A program made the translations under genes and the position numbers. DNA of 64,000 bases, from contig NZ_JAAMFB010000019.1 in NCBI RefSeq assembly GCF_013322225.1, forward strand, positions 1 to 64,000. Reading direction: 5' to 3'. The notes beneath the pieces are model-generated. The model made no database searches. It saw nothing but the letters and a program-made list of their open reading frames with translations, and had not been told where the DNA came from. Positions 49,392 to 58,311 of the stretch are shown here, piece after piece. Positions within the stretch are counted from its first letter, which is position 1; each line of letters opens with the position of its first letter. This DNA comes from Agrobacterium larrymoorei. Lineage in GTDB: Bacteria > Pseudomonadota > Alphaproteobacteria > Rhizobiales > Rhizobiaceae.

Positions 49392-51458
49392 TCAGGCAGC
49401 GACCAGGCCACGCTTCTTCAACATCGCCTCCGGGCTCGGCATCTTTCCGCGAAACGCCCTGTAGGTTTCCTCTGGGTCCACCGAACCGCCGACCGAATAG
49501 ATGTTGTCCATCAGCTTGCTTGCCGTCTCCGGGTCGAACGGATTGCCGGTTTCCTCAAACGCATCGAAGGCATCCGCATCCAGCACTTCCGACCACATGT
49601 AGGAATAATAGCCCGCTGAATATCCGTCACCGGAAAATACGTGCTGGAAATGAGGCGTCGCGTGGCGCATGACGATGGATTTCGGCATGTTGAGCGAGGC
49701 CAGTACCTCACCCTGCACGGCCATCGGGTCCGCGACGTCGTTGCGCGTATGGAACGCCATGTCTACCAGTGCGGATGAGGTAAACTCGACCGTATTGAAA
49801 CCGGCATTGAAGGTCTGGGCGGCAAGCACCTTATCCAGCAAGGCCTTTGGCATCGGCTCGTTGGTTTCATAATGAAGTGCATATTTTTCAAGGATTTCCG
49901 GCACCGTCAGCCAGTGTTCGTAAAGCTGCGAAGGCAGTTCCACAAAGTCACGCGAAACGCCTGTCCCCGAGACGGAAGGGTAGGTGACGTTGGAGAGCAT
50001 GCCGTGCAGCGCATGGCCGAATTCATGGAACAGCGTCCGGGCATCATCGAGCGACAGCAGTGCTGGCTTACCCTCGGCAGGCTTTGCGAAATTGCAGACG
50101 TTATAGATGATTGGTAACTCGCCGACCGCTCCACCCTTCAGCGGCAATTTGTGCTGCGACTGGAAGGAGCTCATCCATGCGCCGGAGCGCTTGGAAGGAC
50201 GGGCGAAATAATCGCCGAGGAACATCGCCTTCAGATTACCATTATCGTCACGGATTTCGAAAGTTCGTACATCCGGATGGTAGGCCGGGATGCCCTTCAA
50301 TTCGACGGCACGGATGCCGAACAGACGTTCCGCCACATCAAAGCAAGCCTCGATAATCTTTTCCAGTTGCAGATAGGGCTTCAGTTCGGCTTCAGAGAAA
50401 TTGAATTTCTTGGTGCGTAATTTTTCGGCGTAGTGACGCCAGTCCCATGGCAGGACCTCGTGATTTTTGCCCTCTTCAGTAATAAGCGATGCAAGCTCAG
50501 CCTCCTCTTCGCCAGCCCGCGCAACCGCCTTTTCCCATACCTGCCCGAGAAGCGCGTTCACGGCCTCGGGCGTCTTCGCCATGGTGTCGTCCAGCTTGTA
50601 AGCTGCAAAGCTTTGATATCCTAGAAGCCTGGCTTTCTCTTCGCGAAGCGCAAGCGTCCGCTTCACTGTCTCGCGATTATCCGTTTCACCGCCATTCTCA
50701 CCACGTGCCACCCATGCCCTGAACGCCTGTTCGCGCAGGTCACGCCGCTCGGAAAATGTCAGGAACGGCTCGATGATGGAGCGCGACAGGGTAACGGCGA
50801 ACTTACCGTCTTCGCCATGCTCCTTTGCCGCACCGGCCATCGCGTCGCGCAGAAAGCCGGGAATCCCGTCCAGCTCGCCGTCACCCGAAAGCAGGAGCTT
50901 CCAGTTCTTCTCGTCCGCCAGAACATTTTGCCCGAATTTTGCACCAAGACCGGCAAGCTCTTCATTGATGGCTGCCAGACGCTCCTGCTGATCCTTCGGC
51001 AGTTTCGCACCGGAGCGAACAAACCCTTTCCAGTGCCGCTCCAAGACGCGCTTTTCCTCACCAGTCAAGCCCAACGCGTCGCGTTGCTGCCAAAGCGCAT
51101 CAATGCGCTTGAACAGAGCTTCATTCATTCCGATCTTCGAATAATGCCGCGACATCTTCGGCGCGATTTCCCGTTCCAGCGACTGAATGGCTGGGTTGGT
51201 ATGCGCGCCTGCCTTGTTCCAGAACAGCGCTGAAACGCGAGACAGCTCATCGCCAGCGATTTCAAGCGAGACAATGGTGTTGGCAAAGGTTGGCGCATCC
51301 GTACTCTTGGCAATCGCGTCGATTTCCGCATCGTGCACGGCGAGGGCAGCGTCGAAAGCGCCAGCAAAATCCTCGTCGCGCACCGCTTCGAAACGGGGAA
51401 GCCCGTTCTTTCCGTCCCACTTGGTCAAGGCGGAATATTGCGCGATCGTGGATGTCAT
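49392..51458 (-). CDS. M3-family oligopeptidase (Dcp/PrlC type)
   Basis: 688 residues. M3 peptidases are zinc enzymes that cut short peptides. The zinc motif HEFGH (478-482 in LFHEFGHALHG) is present, followed by PSQLYEHW and YYSYMWSEVLDADAF near the C-terminus. Length and the final GGSVDPEETYRAFRGKMPSPEAML block fit peptidyl-dipeptidase Dcp or oligopeptidase A (PrlC); the sequence alone does not separate these. No signal peptide is visible, so it is cytoplasmic. AGGG precedes ATG 51458. It is divergent from marR. Confidence 0.93.
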   Translation of the reverse strand: MTSTIAQYSALTKWDGKNGLPRFEAVRDEDFAGAFDAALAVHDAEIDAIAKSTDAPTFANTIVSLEIAGDELSRVSALFWNKAGAHTNPAIQSLEREIAPKMSRHYSKIGMNEALFKRIDALWQQRDALGLTGEEKRVLERHWKGFVRSGAKLPKDQQERLAAINEELAGLGAKFGQNVLADEKNWKLLLSGDGELDGIPGFLRDAMAGAAKEHGEDGKFAVTLSRSIIEPFLTFSERRDLREQAFRAWVARGENGGETDNRETVKRTLALREEKARLLGYQSFAAYKLDDTMAKTPEAVNALLGQVWEKAVARAGEEEAELASLITEEGKNHEVLPWDWRHYAEKLRTKKFNFSEAELKPYLQLEKIIEACFDVAERLFGIRAVELKGIPAYHPDVRTFEIRDDNGNLKAMFLGDYFARPSKRSGAWMSSFQSQHKLPLKGGAVGELPIIYNVCNFAKPAEGKPALLSLDDARTLFHEFGHALHGMLSNVTYPSVSGTGVSRDFVELPSQLYEHWLTVPEILEKYALHYETNEPMPKALLDKVLAAQTFNAGFNTVEFTSSALVDMAFHTRNDVADPMAVQGEVLASLNMPKSIVMRHATPHFQHVFSGDGYSAGYYSYMWSEVLDADAFDAFEETGNPFDPETASKLMDNIYSVGGSVDPEETYRAFRGKMPSPEAMLKKRGLVAA

Positions 51459-51615
51459 GTCTCGTCCCTCATGAAAATGCGTACTTGGCCATATGGGCAT
51501 GGCACCGTTGTCGTTTCAATATCGCTAGAGGGCTTTTTGGTTTTGGATGCCCATGGATCTCCGAGGGCTAATCACACAGGAACGACGGCTTGCCAGACGG
51601 AGTGGAAGTTTTTAA

Positions 51616-51628
51616 TAAGGCAGCCTTA
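51616..51628. promoter_or_regulatory. Palindromic operator candidate in the marR promoter
   Basis: TAAGGC-A-GCCTTA is a perfect 13-base palindrome ending 17 bp before the marR ATG. Its position over the expected promoter or leader and its form fit a MarR-family operator for autoregulation of the marR-efflux operon. Binding is inferred. Confidence 0.55.
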
Positions 51629-51645
51629 CAAATCGGGCATTTCCC

Positions 51646-52116
51646 ATGACAATCCCGCCGGAAAAAGAATCGCTGGCCTTCCTGATCAACAGCAGCGCCA
51701 GATTTCTCAATAGCGCATTCGAGCGCCGCATCAGCGATGCGGGTCTGGGACTGACACCGGGAGAGGCCCGTGCTCTTCTCACTGTCGCCGCCATCGACGG
51801 TAGCAAGCAGGCCGATATCGCCACCCGGATAGGCCTGGAGCCGATGACTGTCTGCACCTATCTCGACAAGCTGGAATCGCTCGGTCTGGTGGAACGTCGC
51901 CCCAATCCGGACGACCGCCGTTCCAAATGCATCTATCTGACGCAATCCTCTTCCGATCTTCTCATCGCAGTCCGTGCAGAAGTCGACCAATTGATCAGTC
52001 AGGCAACCCATGGCTTCACCGGGGAAGACATCGGCAGGTTTCATGTGCTGCTGACGGTGTTGCAGAAAAATCTTCAGGCTGCCGTCAGCACAAGAAATTC
52101 GCAAACAACCGAATGA
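51646..52116 (+). CDS. MarR-family transcriptional regulator
   Basis: 156 residues with the winged-helix fold: LGLTPGEARALLTVAAIDGSKQADIATRIGLEPMTVCTYLDKLESLGLVERRPNPDDRR, in which the recognition helix and the D-x-R wing motif are clear. Such dimers repress efflux genes and release DNA when a small ligand or oxidant is bound. A 13-base palindrome lies just upstream. Its stop overlaps the start of the efflux gene (ATGA), so the two are co-translated and the pump is the likely target. Confidence 0.93.
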   Translation: MTIPPEKESLAFLINSSARFLNSAFERRISDAGLGLTPGEARALLTVAAIDGSKQADIATRIGLEPMTVCTYLDKLESLGLVERRPNPDDRRSKCIYLTQSSSDLLIAVRAEVDQLISQATHGFTGEDIGRFHVLLTVLQKNLQAAVSTRNSQTTE

Positions 52117-53312
52117 ACCATTCAGCCCCCACAATGTCCGTTAGGCGCACCGCAATGCTTGGCGCGATGCTGACCGCGCTTGGACCGATTTCGATGGCGA
52201 TCTACACGCCTGCCATGCCGGAACTGGTGCGGGCCTTCGCCACCACCCAAGCTGCCGTCAAAATGAGCCTGACGCTTTATTTCGGCGGGTTCGCCGTGGC
52301 GCAACTGCTGGCGGGCGCAATATCTGACGGATTTGGACGTCGAAAGGCAACTATTCTCTTCCTGCTGATCTATCTGATCGGTGGCGGGCTGGCGACCTTT
52401 GCGCCGAACATAGAGACTTTGCTGGCCGCACGTCTCATCCAGGGCATTGGCGCTTCCGTTGGCGTGACTGTTGCCCGCGCGGTGGTTCGCGATCAGTTTA
52501 CCGGGCCTCAAGCCTCAGGCATCCTCAATCTCATCGGCATCATGTTGGCGGTTGGTCCGGCAGCGGGGCCAACGATTGGAGGGCTCTCGCTGTTGGCCTT
52601 CGGCTGGCAATCCGTCTTCGTACTGATGTTGGGGTTTGGGCTGGCAAGCCTCACAGCCGTGATCCTGCTGCTGCGCGAAACCACCATCGCGGATCCGACA
52701 CGTCTTCTGCCATCACGGTTGCTCAGCGCCTATCGCGAGCTTCTGTCCTCGCTGCGCTTCCTGCTATCCGCCTTCGTCCTTGCCGGCACCGTGGGGGCGC
52801 TTTTCGCGCAATCCACGATGCTGCCCTTCATCCTTATCAATGAGGTTGGCCTAACACCCACCGCCTTCGGCGTGGGAATGCTGATGCAATCCGGCTTCTA
52901 CTTCCTCGGCTCCATTGCCTTGCGACTGATCGTAAAACGGATAGGAGAGCGCCATGTTACGCTGCTCGGTCTTTTCCTCTGCGCCGCCGGTGCCATTTTG
53001 ATCTTCCTTTCGGTCCACGTCGTCGCGCCCACATTCCTGTCGATAATGGGTCCTGTCGCGGTGGCAACTTTCGGACTGGCACTGATCACGCCATACATCA
53101 TCACCATTGGCATGGCGCCCTTCCCGCATATTGCAGGCTCGGCATCGGCCATGATGGGCTTCATTCAGATGAGCGCGGGTTTCGCAGGCGGTGTCGCCGC
53201 ATCGCTCATTGGCTCGCCATTGACGGGTTTCGGCATCGTCATTCCGGCAATGGAGCTTGCTGCTGTGCTCAGCTACTTCATTCTCGCCATGCTCTCGCGC
53301 AGGCAGACGTAA
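52113..53312 (+). CDS. Bcr/CflA-family multidrug efflux MFS transporter
   Basis: 399 residues with 12 TM helices. The Bcr/CflA layout is seen in MAIYTPAMPELVRAFATT, QLLAGAISDGFGRRKATI (MFS motif A) and LIQGIGASVGVTVARAVVRD (motif B/C region). Members expel drugs such as bicyclomycin or chloramphenicol with protons. ATG 52113 overlaps the marR stop by 4 bp. An upstream frame inside marR (from 51927) is open but not supported. A terminator follows immediately. Confidence 0.92.
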   Translation: MNHSAPTMSVRRTAMLGAMLTALGPISMAIYTPAMPELVRAFATTQAAVKMSLTLYFGGFAVAQLLAGAISDGFGRRKATILFLLIYLIGGGLATFAPNIETLLAARLIQGIGASVGVTVARAVVRDQFTGPQASGILNLIGIMLAVGPAAGPTIGGLSLLAFGWQSVFVLMLGFGLASLTAVILLLRETTIADPTRLLPSRLLSAYRELLSSLRFLLSAFVLAGTVGALFAQSTMLPFILINEVGLTPTAFGVGMLMQSGFYFLGSIALRLIVKRIGERHVTLLGLFLCAAGAILIFLSVHVVAPTFLSIMGPVAVATFGLALITPYIITIGMAPFPHIAGSASAMMGFIQMSAGFAGGVAASLIGSPLTGFGIVIPAMELAAVLSYFILAMLSRRQT

Positions 53313-53313
53313 A

Positions 53314-53336
53314 AAAGCCCCGACAAGCGGGGCTTT
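53314..53336. terminator. Bidirectional terminator between the efflux gene and argG
   Basis: AAAGCCCCG (53314-53322) and CGGGGCTTT (53328-53336) form a nine-bp stem with a five-base loop. Six A's on the left give a U-run for argG on the minus strand, and TTTAAAAT gives a weaker one on the plus strand. Confidence 0.92.
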
Positions 53337-53357
53337 AAAATCTTATCTCAGAGAAGC

Positions 53358-54581
53358 TTACTTGCCGAGATTGCGCTTGGCGAGCGTGCGCAGACGCAGA
53401 GCGTTGAGCTTGATGAAGCCAGCCGCATCCTTCTGGTCGTAAGCGCCCTGATCGTCTTCGAATGTCACCAACTTGTCGGAATAGAGCGACTTTTCGCTTT
53501 CACGGCCTGTCACCATCACATTGCCCTTGTAGAGCTTCAGCGTCACTTCGCCTTCGACATACTCCTGGCTCTTGTCGATCAGAGCCTGCAGCATTTCACG
53601 CTCCGGCGAGAACCAGAAGCCATAATAGATCAGCTCGGCGTAACGCGGCATGATCTCATCCTTGAGGTGCGCCGCACCGCGGTCGAGCGTGATGGACTCG
53701 ATCGCACGGTGGGCTGCAAGCAGGATCGTGCCCCCGGGGGTCTCATAGACGCCGCGGCTCTTCATGCCGACGAACCGGTTTTCGACCAGATCGAGACGAC
53801 CGATGCCGTTATCACGACCATAATCGTTCAACGTGGCAAGGATCGTGGCAGGCGACATTTCGACGCCGTTGATGGAGACGGCATCACCCTTGCGGAAGCC
53901 GACCTTGATGACGGTTGCCTTATCGGGAGCCGCCTCCGGGGAAATGGTGCGCATGTGCACATATTCCGGGGCTTCCAGCGCAGGATCTTCCAGAACCTTG
54001 CCTTCGGAGGAGGAGTGCAGCAGGTTGGCATCGACGGAGAACGGTGCTTCGCCCTTCTTGTCCTTGGCAACCGGAATCTGGTGCTGTTCAGCGAAGTTCA
54101 GCAGATCGGTGCGGCTCTTGAAAGTCCAGTCACGCCACGGCGCGATGATCTTGATGTCTGGGTTCAGGGCGTAAGCGGAAAGCTCGAAGCGAACCTGATC
54201 GTTGCCCTTGCCGGTCGCACCGTGAGCAATCGCATCGGCGCCGGTCTTCTTTGCGATTTCGATCAAGTGCTTGGAAATCAGCGGGCGGGCAATGGATGTG
54301 CCGAGCAGGTAAACGCCTTCGTAAACGGCATTGGCGCGGAACATCGGGAAGACGAAATCGCGAACGAATTCCTCGCGCACATCCTCGATGAAGATTTCCT
54401 TGATGCCGAGCATCTCCGCCTTCTTGCGCGCAGGCTCAAGCTCTTCACCCTGACCGAGATCGGCGGTGAAGGTCACGACTTCTGCGTTCAGCTCGGTCTG
54501 GAGCCACTTCAGGATGATCGAGGTATCGAGACCGCCGGAATAGGCGAGAACGACTTTCTTAACGTCTTTCGGGAGTGCCAT
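53358..54581 (-). CDS. argG: Argininosuccinate synthase
   Basis: 407 residues. It joins citrulline and aspartate with ATP in arginine synthesis. The ATP loop AYSGGLDTS is at 12-20. [39 protein letters not shown] and [12 protein letters not shown] are characteristic. ATG 54581 gives the standard [17 protein letters not shown] start; a frame to 54671 adds 30 unsupported residues. It is a single gene with its own terminator. Confidence 0.98.
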   Translation of the reverse strand: MALPKDVKKVVLAYSGGLDTSIILKWLQTELNAEVVTFTADLGQGEELEPARKKAEMLGIKEIFIEDVREEFVRDFVFPMFRANAVYEGVYLLGTSIARPLISKHLIEIAKKTGADAIAHGATGKGNDQVRFELSAYALNPDIKIIAPWRDWTFKSRTDLLNFAEQHQIPVAKDKKGEAPFSVDANLLHSSSEGKVLEDPALEAPEYVHMRTISPEAAPDKATVIKVGFRKGDAVSINGVEMSPATILATLNDYGRDNGIGRLDLVENRFVGMKSRGVYETPGGTILLAAHRAIESITLDRGAAHLKDEIMPRYAELIYYGFWFSPEREMLQALIDKSQEYVEGEVTLKLYKGNVMVTGRESEKSLYSDKLVTFEDDQGAYDQKDAAGFIKLNALRLRTLAKRNLGK

Positions 54582-54822
54582 CAGAGAAATCCATGTTACG
54601 TGCCGGCGATCAAAAACGCTCGCCTTTCCTTGAGATTTCGGCACTTTTAGCGAGTTTATCGGCTCACGCAAGAGAAATGAAAACGCGCCGACGTAGGGAA
54701 CGCTTTCGTTGTCATGTGACTTGGAAGCTGAAAAACGCTAAAGTTTCGAGCGCGTCTGAAAGCGCATGGTTCCATGGGACGTCGCTGCCGTTTTGAGAAA
54801 CGGTCGCGGAAAGGAGAAACCA

Positions 54823-55677
54823 ATGACGACTATTCACCCCGCATTGAGCCCCGACAATGTCGCCGTCATCACCGGTGCCGCCTCCGGCATCGGTCTGGCC
54901 GCCGCACGGAAATTCGCGAAGCTCGGCATGAGCGTCGCGCTGGTCGACCTCGACGGTGAAAAGCTGCGAGCCGCCCAAGTCGAAATCTCAGCAGAAGCCA
55001 AGGATGGCGAAGCGCAGGTCGTTTCAATCCCCACTGACGTTTCCAAGCTCGATGAGCTGGAGGCGCTCGAAAGAACAGTCATTCAGCGTTTCGGTCGCGT
55101 CCATGTTCTGATGAACAATGCAGGCGTCCAGCCCGGCAGCGCGATCTTCGGCCCGCAGCCAAACTGGGAAAAGGTTCTCGGCGTCAATCTCATGGGCGTG
55201 GTCAATGGCAGCCGCGTCTTCGGCATGGGCATGATCGCGCACGGCGAACCCGGCCTCATCATCAACACCGGCTCGAAACAGGGCATCACCACGCCGCCCG
55301 GCGACCCTGCCTACAACGTGTCAAAGGCAGGCGTGAAGGCATTCACCGAAGCGCTTCAGCACGAGCTGCGCAACATGCAGAATGGCAATATTTCCGCTCA
55401 CCTGCTTATCCCCGGCTTCGTCTTCACCGGCCTGACCGCCAATGGCCGCACCGAAAAGCCATCGGGCGCATGGACGCCGGAGCAGACAGTGGATTTCATG
55501 GTCGAAGGCATCGGCAAGGGCGATTTCTACATTCTTTGCCCGGACGGCGAAGTGGACCGACAGTTGGACGAAAAGCGCATCCTGTGGGCGGCAAATGATA
55601 TCGTCCAGAACCGCCCGCCGCTGTCACGCTGGCACAAGGATTATGCCGATGATTTCCGGTCGTTTCTGAAGGTCTGA
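54823..55677 (+). CDS. SDR-family oxidoreductase
   Basis: 284 residues, classical SDR. TGAASGIG (16-23), NNAG (MNNAGVQPG), serine in NTGSKQG and YxxxK in YNVSKAG. The C-terminal half has FTGLTANGRTEKPSGAW and EQTVDFMVEG segments and a longer tail than FabG. Substrate unknown. AAGGAGAAACCA precedes ATG 54823. It is 90 bp upstream of a LysE gene on the same strand. Confidence 0.88.
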   Translation: MTTIHPALSPDNVAVITGAASGIGLAAARKFAKLGMSVALVDLDGEKLRAAQVEISAEAKDGEAQVVSIPTDVSKLDELEALERTVIQRFGRVHVLMNNAGVQPGSAIFGPQPNWEKVLGVNLMGVVNGSRVFGMGMIAHGEPGLIINTGSKQGITTPPGDPAYNVSKAGVKAFTEALQHELRNMQNGNISAHLLIPGFVFTGLTANGRTEKPSGAWTPEQTVDFMVEGIGKGDFYILCPDGEVDRQLDEKRILWAANDIVQNRPPLSRWHKDYADDFRSFLKV

Positions 55678-55767
55678 CATGCGGGGTAATCTTGAGTGAA
55701 GAGGAATTGGCAGGCTCTCAAAACGGCGTTATGAGTAGACGCTTGAACCCTTGATAATGGTGCCGCC

Positions 55768-56415
55768 GTGGACTTCATACCGAGCCTGCCAACTCTCATT
55801 GCCTTCACCGTCGCCATCTTGCTGCTGGCCGTTACGCCCGGCCCTGATATGACGCTCTGGATCAGCCGCTCCCTTAGGGAAGGTCGCACATCCGGCTTCA
55901 TGACGCTGGTGGGTACCAATCTAGGGATTACAGTGCATACGATGCTTGTTGCATTCGGTGTAGCGGCATTGATCGTTGCCTCTCCCACAGCCTTCCTCGT
56001 GCTGAAGACAGGCGGAGCCGCCTATCTCGTGTGGCTCGCAATCCAGGCGATCCGCAAAGGCTCCAATTTCGTCATGGAGCGTCCAAAGGAGCAAAAGACT
56101 GAAGCTTCGTTGATGTCGGCATTGCTCAATGGGCTCTGGGTCAACCTGCTCAACCCCAAGATCATCATCTTCTTCATGACTTTCCTGCCGCAATTCGTCA
56201 GCGCCACGGACCCTCATGTCACCGGCAAGCTGATCTTCCTCGGCCTCTGGTCGATCATCGTCGCCCTGCCCATCGGCATCGGCATCGTGGTCGCCGCCGA
56301 CTCGTTGTCCGGCTGGCTGCAAAGAAATCGCAAGGTCCTGCGCGGGCTGGATTATACGATCGCTGGTGTCTTTTCGCTGTTCGCGGTCAAGATTTTCCTG
56401 ACGCAAGCGAAGTAA
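55768..56415 (+). CDS. LysE/RhtB-family translocator
   Basis: 215 residues with six TM helices. VTPGPDMTLWISRSLREGRTSGFM is the family signature, followed by GGAAYLVWLAIQAIRKGSNF and LLNPKIIIFFMTFLPQFV. It probably exports an amino acid or related solute; the substrate is unknown. The start is GTG at 55768, without a strong ribosome-binding site. It is the second LysE-type gene of the window and only distantly like the first in sequence. Confidence 0.9.
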   Translation: MDFIPSLPTLIAFTVAILLLAVTPGPDMTLWISRSLREGRTSGFMTLVGTNLGITVHTMLVAFGVAALIVASPTAFLVLKTGGAAYLVWLAIQAIRKGSNFVMERPKEQKTEASLMSALLNGLWVNLLNPKIIIFFMTFLPQFVSATDPHVTGKLIFLGLWSIIVALPIGIGIVVAADSLSGWLQRNRKVLRGLDYTIAGVFSLFAVKIFLTQAK

Positions 56416-56417
56416 CA

Positions 56418-56442
56418 AAAAGGCGCCTTACCGGCGCCTTTT
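56418..56442. terminator. Bidirectional terminator between lysE and the ABC operon
   Basis: AAAAGGCGCC (56418-56427) and GGCGCCTTTT (56433-56442) form a ten-bp stem with a five-base loop. T-runs occur in both directions, serving the convergent LysE gene and the ABC ATPase gene. Confidence 0.92.
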
Positions 56443-56444
56443 CC

Positions 56445-57239
56445 TTATCCAATCAGCAACTCGTCATCATCGAGCTTCTGTCCGCGTATCTTGCGGAACA
56501 TTTCGATCAGGTCTTCAACCTGAAGACCCTTGCGGCTTTCACCCGACACATCCAGTACGATTTCACCGGCATGGAGCATGATGGTGCGGTCGCCGTAATC
56601 GAGCGCCTGACGCATGGAATGCGTGACCATCAGTGTGGTGAGCTTGCGTTCTTCCACCACCTTGCGGGTCAGCTCCATGACGAATTCGGCCATGCCCGGA
56701 TCAAGCGCTGCGGTATGTTCATCGAGCAGCAGAACGTCCGAACCAGCAAGCGTCGACATGACGAGCGAGACTGCCTGACGCTGACCACCGGAGAGGAGGT
56801 CCATACGGTCCTTCAAGCGGTTTTCCAAACCAAGACCCAATGACGCGATCCGCTCCCTGAAGAACTCGCGGCGACCGCCGCCAAGCGCTGGCATCAGACC
56901 ACGGATTTTACCACGGGCTGCCGCCAGCGCGAGGTTTTCCTCGATTGTCAGCGCGCCACAGCTACCCGCCAGCGGATCCTGAAACACGCGGGCCACCTGT
57001 CCTGCCCGGCTGGCAGTCGGCTTGCGCGTGACGTCCGCGCCGCCAATCGTAACCTTACCAGCGGTGGGCAGAACATCACCTGCCAATACGCCGAGTAGTG
57101 TCGATTTGCCCGCGCCATTGGAACCGATAACGGTGACGAAAGAGCCATCCTCGATGGTGAGATCGATCTTCGCCAACGCCTGCTTTTGCAGCGGCGTGCC
57201 TTTGCCGAAAATGACCTGAATATCGGAAAGCGAAATCAT
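56445..57239 (-). CDS. ABC transporter ATP-binding protein (TrpZ-like)
   Basis: 264 residues. Walker A GSNGAGKST, signature LSGGQRQAV, Walker B VLLLDEHTAALDP and the H-loop VTHSMRQ are intact. The EHTAALDP form is typical of the uncharacterised COG1101 ATPases that pair with COG4120 permeases and PF04392 binding proteins. It overlaps the permease stop by 4 bp and is the last gene of the three-gene importer operon, ending at a strong terminator. Confidence 0.93.
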   Translation of the reverse strand: MISLSDIQVIFGKGTPLQKQALAKIDLTIEDGSFVTVIGSNGAGKSTLLGVLAGDVLPTAGKVTIGGADVTRKPTASRAGQVARVFQDPLAGSCGALTIEENLALAAARGKIRGLMPALGGGRREFFRERIASLGLGLENRLKDRMDLLSGGQRQAVSLVMSTLAGSDVLLLDEHTAALDPGMAEFVMELTRKVVEERKLTTLMVTHSMRQALDYGDRTIMLHAGEIVLDVSGESRKGLQVEDLIEMFRKIRGQKLDDDELLIG

Positions 57240-58117
57240 GATGCGGCTCCCCCACGGCGCAGGCGCGGCAGGATAAGCGCAACGGCAACCAGCACGGCGG
57301 TAACGAAATTGAGGTCGGAAGCCTTCAGGCCCAGCGAATCGCTGGATAGCGCAAGCTGGATCGCCAGACGATAGGCGATCGACCCGAAGACGCAGCCGAT
57401 CAGCGCAATCAGGATGCCGCGGGAACCGAACAGCGTTTCACCGATGATGACGGCAGCAAGGCCGACGACGATGGTGCCCACACCGGAGGTCACATCAGCA
57501 AAACCATTGGTCTGGGCAAACAGTGCGCCACCGAGAGCCACAAGCGCATTGGAAATCGCCATGCCGAGATAAATCTGGTTGCCCGTTTTGATGCCCTGAG
57601 CGCGCGACATGCGGGCGTTTGCACCGGTTGCGCGCATGGCAAGGCCCGCGTCGCTTTCCAGAAAGCGCCAGACGAGGATGACGGCAATGATGACCAACGC
57701 ACCGACAAATAGCGGACGCACCAGATATTCAGAAACGCCTAGCCCGTAAAACGGCTCAATCACCGTTTCCTGATTGAGTAGCGCGACGTTCGGCTTGCCC
57801 ATGACGCGCAGGTTCACCGAGAACAGCGCGATCATGGTCAGGATCGAGGCCAGGAGATTGAGGATCTTGAAGCGGACATTCAGCACCGCCGTCACGATAC
57901 CGGCACCAGCACCGGCGATCATCGCCACACCTGTCGCGAGCCAGGGGTTGAGCCCCGCAATGATCAGCACCGCCGCCACGGCAGCGCCGAGCGGAAAGGA
58001 ACCGTCCACGGTCAGATCGGGAAAATCGAGCACGCGGAAAGCGAGATAAACGCCGATAGCGACGAAGGCAAACACCAGCCCCAGTTCGACGGCACCCCAG
58101 AAGGCGATTTGGCTCAC
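57236..58117 (-). CDS. ABC transporter permease (COG4120-like)
   Basis: 293 residues with about eight TM helices. LGLVFAFVAIGVYLAFRVLDFPDLTVDGSFPLGAAVAA near the start is typical of branched-chain-like permeases of this group; GANARMSRAQGIKTGNQIYLGMAISNALVALGGALFAQ is the ATPase-contact region. It lies 194 bp after the binding-protein gene, a gap that carries a repeat and a hairpin, and overlaps the ATPase gene by 4 bp. Confidence 0.92.
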   Translation of the reverse strand: MSQIAFWGAVELGLVFAFVAIGVYLAFRVLDFPDLTVDGSFPLGAAVAAVLIIAGLNPWLATGVAMIAGAGAGIVTAVLNVRFKILNLLASILTMIALFSVNLRVMGKPNVALLNQETVIEPFYGLGVSEYLVRPLFVGALVIIAVILVWRFLESDAGLAMRATGANARMSRAQGIKTGNQIYLGMAISNALVALGGALFAQTNGFADVTSGVGTIVVGLAAVIIGETLFGSRGILIALIGCVFGSIAYRLAIQLALSSDSLGLKASDLNFVTAVLVAVALILPRLRRGGAAS

Positions 58118-58138
58118 AGCAGAAAGTCCTTGGTTTTT

Positions 58139-58156
58139 CGCCCGCAGAGGCGGGCG
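58139..58156 (-). other. GC-rich hairpin before the ABC permease gene
   Basis: CGCCCGC (58139-58145) and GCGGGCG (58150-58156) form a seven-bp stem with a four-base loop in the gap between the binding-protein and permease genes. There is no U-run. It could protect the upstream binding-protein message, as in many importer operons; this is inference. Confidence 0.5.
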
Positions 58157-58196
58157 ATTATCTTACAGTCGTTAGACCGTTATTCGAAGCGCCACT

Positions 58197-58289
58197 TCTG
58201 TCATCATGCACGGGCCTGTCCCGAGCATCTACAACGTCGCAAATATTTCGACCTAAGTAGATCCTCGGGACAAGCCCGAGGATGACGGA
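58197..58289. repeat. RIME-like palindromic repeat element
   Basis: Left arm 58197-58232 and right arm 58257-58289 are imperfect inverted copies (about 33 bp, differing by a three-base insertion and a few substitutions). Both share the core TGTCCCGAG, the right arm having CTCGGGACAAGCCCGAGG. This form, around ATCCTCGGGCTTGTCCCGAG, resembles the palindromes of Rhizobium-specific intergenic mosaic elements. It lies inside the ABC operon, between binding protein and permease. Confidence 0.78.
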
Positions 58290-58311
58290 GATAACGTGGC
58301 GGCGTCTCTAT

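Noticed and set aside
51927-52112. N-terminal extension of the efflux protein inside marR
   Set aside because: The frame is open but encodes residues unlike MFS N-termini and overlaps marR; ATG 52113 at the ATGA junction gives the normal family start.
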